Source of the DNA: Holosporales bacterium
Lineage (GTDB): Bacteria; Pseudomonadota; Alphaproteobacteria; RUG11792
Reading direction: 5' to 3'
Assembly (NCBI GenBank): GCA_031262205.1
Contig: JAISID010000050.1
Coordinates: 1-6,725 of the forward strand
DNA length: 6,725 bases
A program made the translations under genes and the position numbers. Of the stretch, positions 6,606 to 6,725 are shown piece by piece. Under the pieces are notes generated by a model, which searched no databases, was not told the origin of the DNA, and was given only the letters and a program-made list of their open reading frames with translations. Position 1 is the first letter of the stretch, and each line of letters starts with the position of its first letter.

Positions 6606-6725
6606 AAAAATGTTTCACGTGAAACATTTTAAATTTTGAAAAAATTATTCGTTGATAATTAGCAATAATAAAGCGTAATTTAGCGGTAATTTAAGAAAGC
6701 TCTATAATTTATTATTTTAAGTATA
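6606..6725 (-). repeat. parS-bearing intergenic repeat, copy C (inverted)
   Basis: Read on the - strand this copy follows copy B closely, apart from scattered substitutions and small length changes. It shares the TAATAAATTATAGAGCTTTC stretch, CGCTTTATTATTGCTAA, TTTTCAAAATTT and the perfect parS palindrome. The window ends inside it, so its far boundary is unknown. With copy B it places lon between inverted repeats about 3.1 kb apart. Confidence 0.85.
6611..6626. promoter_or_regulatory. parS site (ParB-binding centromere)
   Basis: This is a second perfect TGTTTCACGTGAAACA, again extended by four A/T pairs on each side into a 24-bp palindrome. It lies 3,123 bp from the site in copy B and about 500 bp downstream of lon. 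Two exact copies of a 16-bp consensus within 3 kb are very unlikely by chance, and both are carried by the same repeat. ParB binding is inferred from identity to the consensus. Confidence 0.8.

Overview
The window is about 6.7 kb of AT-rich bacterial DNA with three credible protein genes, all on the + strand and widely spaced: a VgrG-type type VI secretion (T6SS) spike protein, a small secreted protein of unknown function, and the ATP-dependent protease Lon. The coding sequence mixes AT-rich codons with many GCG, TCG, ACG and GAC codons, while the intergenic DNA is visibly richer in A+T. Together with VgrG, a Sec signal peptide and LonA, this suggests a Gram-negative, possibly host-associated bacterium with low coding density. 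I cannot place it to genus from the sequence alone.

Layout. Positions 1-131 hold copy A of a ~125-bp repeat, followed by ~200 bp of leader. vgrG runs 333-2468, and a small signal-peptide gene runs 2579-2872. A ~500-bp gene-free stretch (2873-3378) contains a nested, imperfect inverted-repeat structure. Copy B of the repeat (3379-3508) precedes a short stretch with possible gene debris, then lon (3800-6112), then ~490 bp without a gene. Copy C, inverted, closes the window (6606-6725).

The most striking signal is in the repeats. Copies B and C each carry a perfect TGTTTCACGTGAAACA, which is the consensus parS site bound by the chromosome-partition protein ParB. Copy A carries the same site with three substitutions. 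So a dispersed intergenic repeat family seems to carry ParB-binding centromere sites, in both orientations and about 3 kb apart. Both window ends lie inside the repeat, as expected if it is multicopy and broke an assembly (inference).

The genes do not form an obvious pathway. vgrG appears orphaned from the T6SS core genes. The small secreted protein downstream could be T6SS-related only by position. lon is a housekeeping protease that sits alone between inverted copies B and C.
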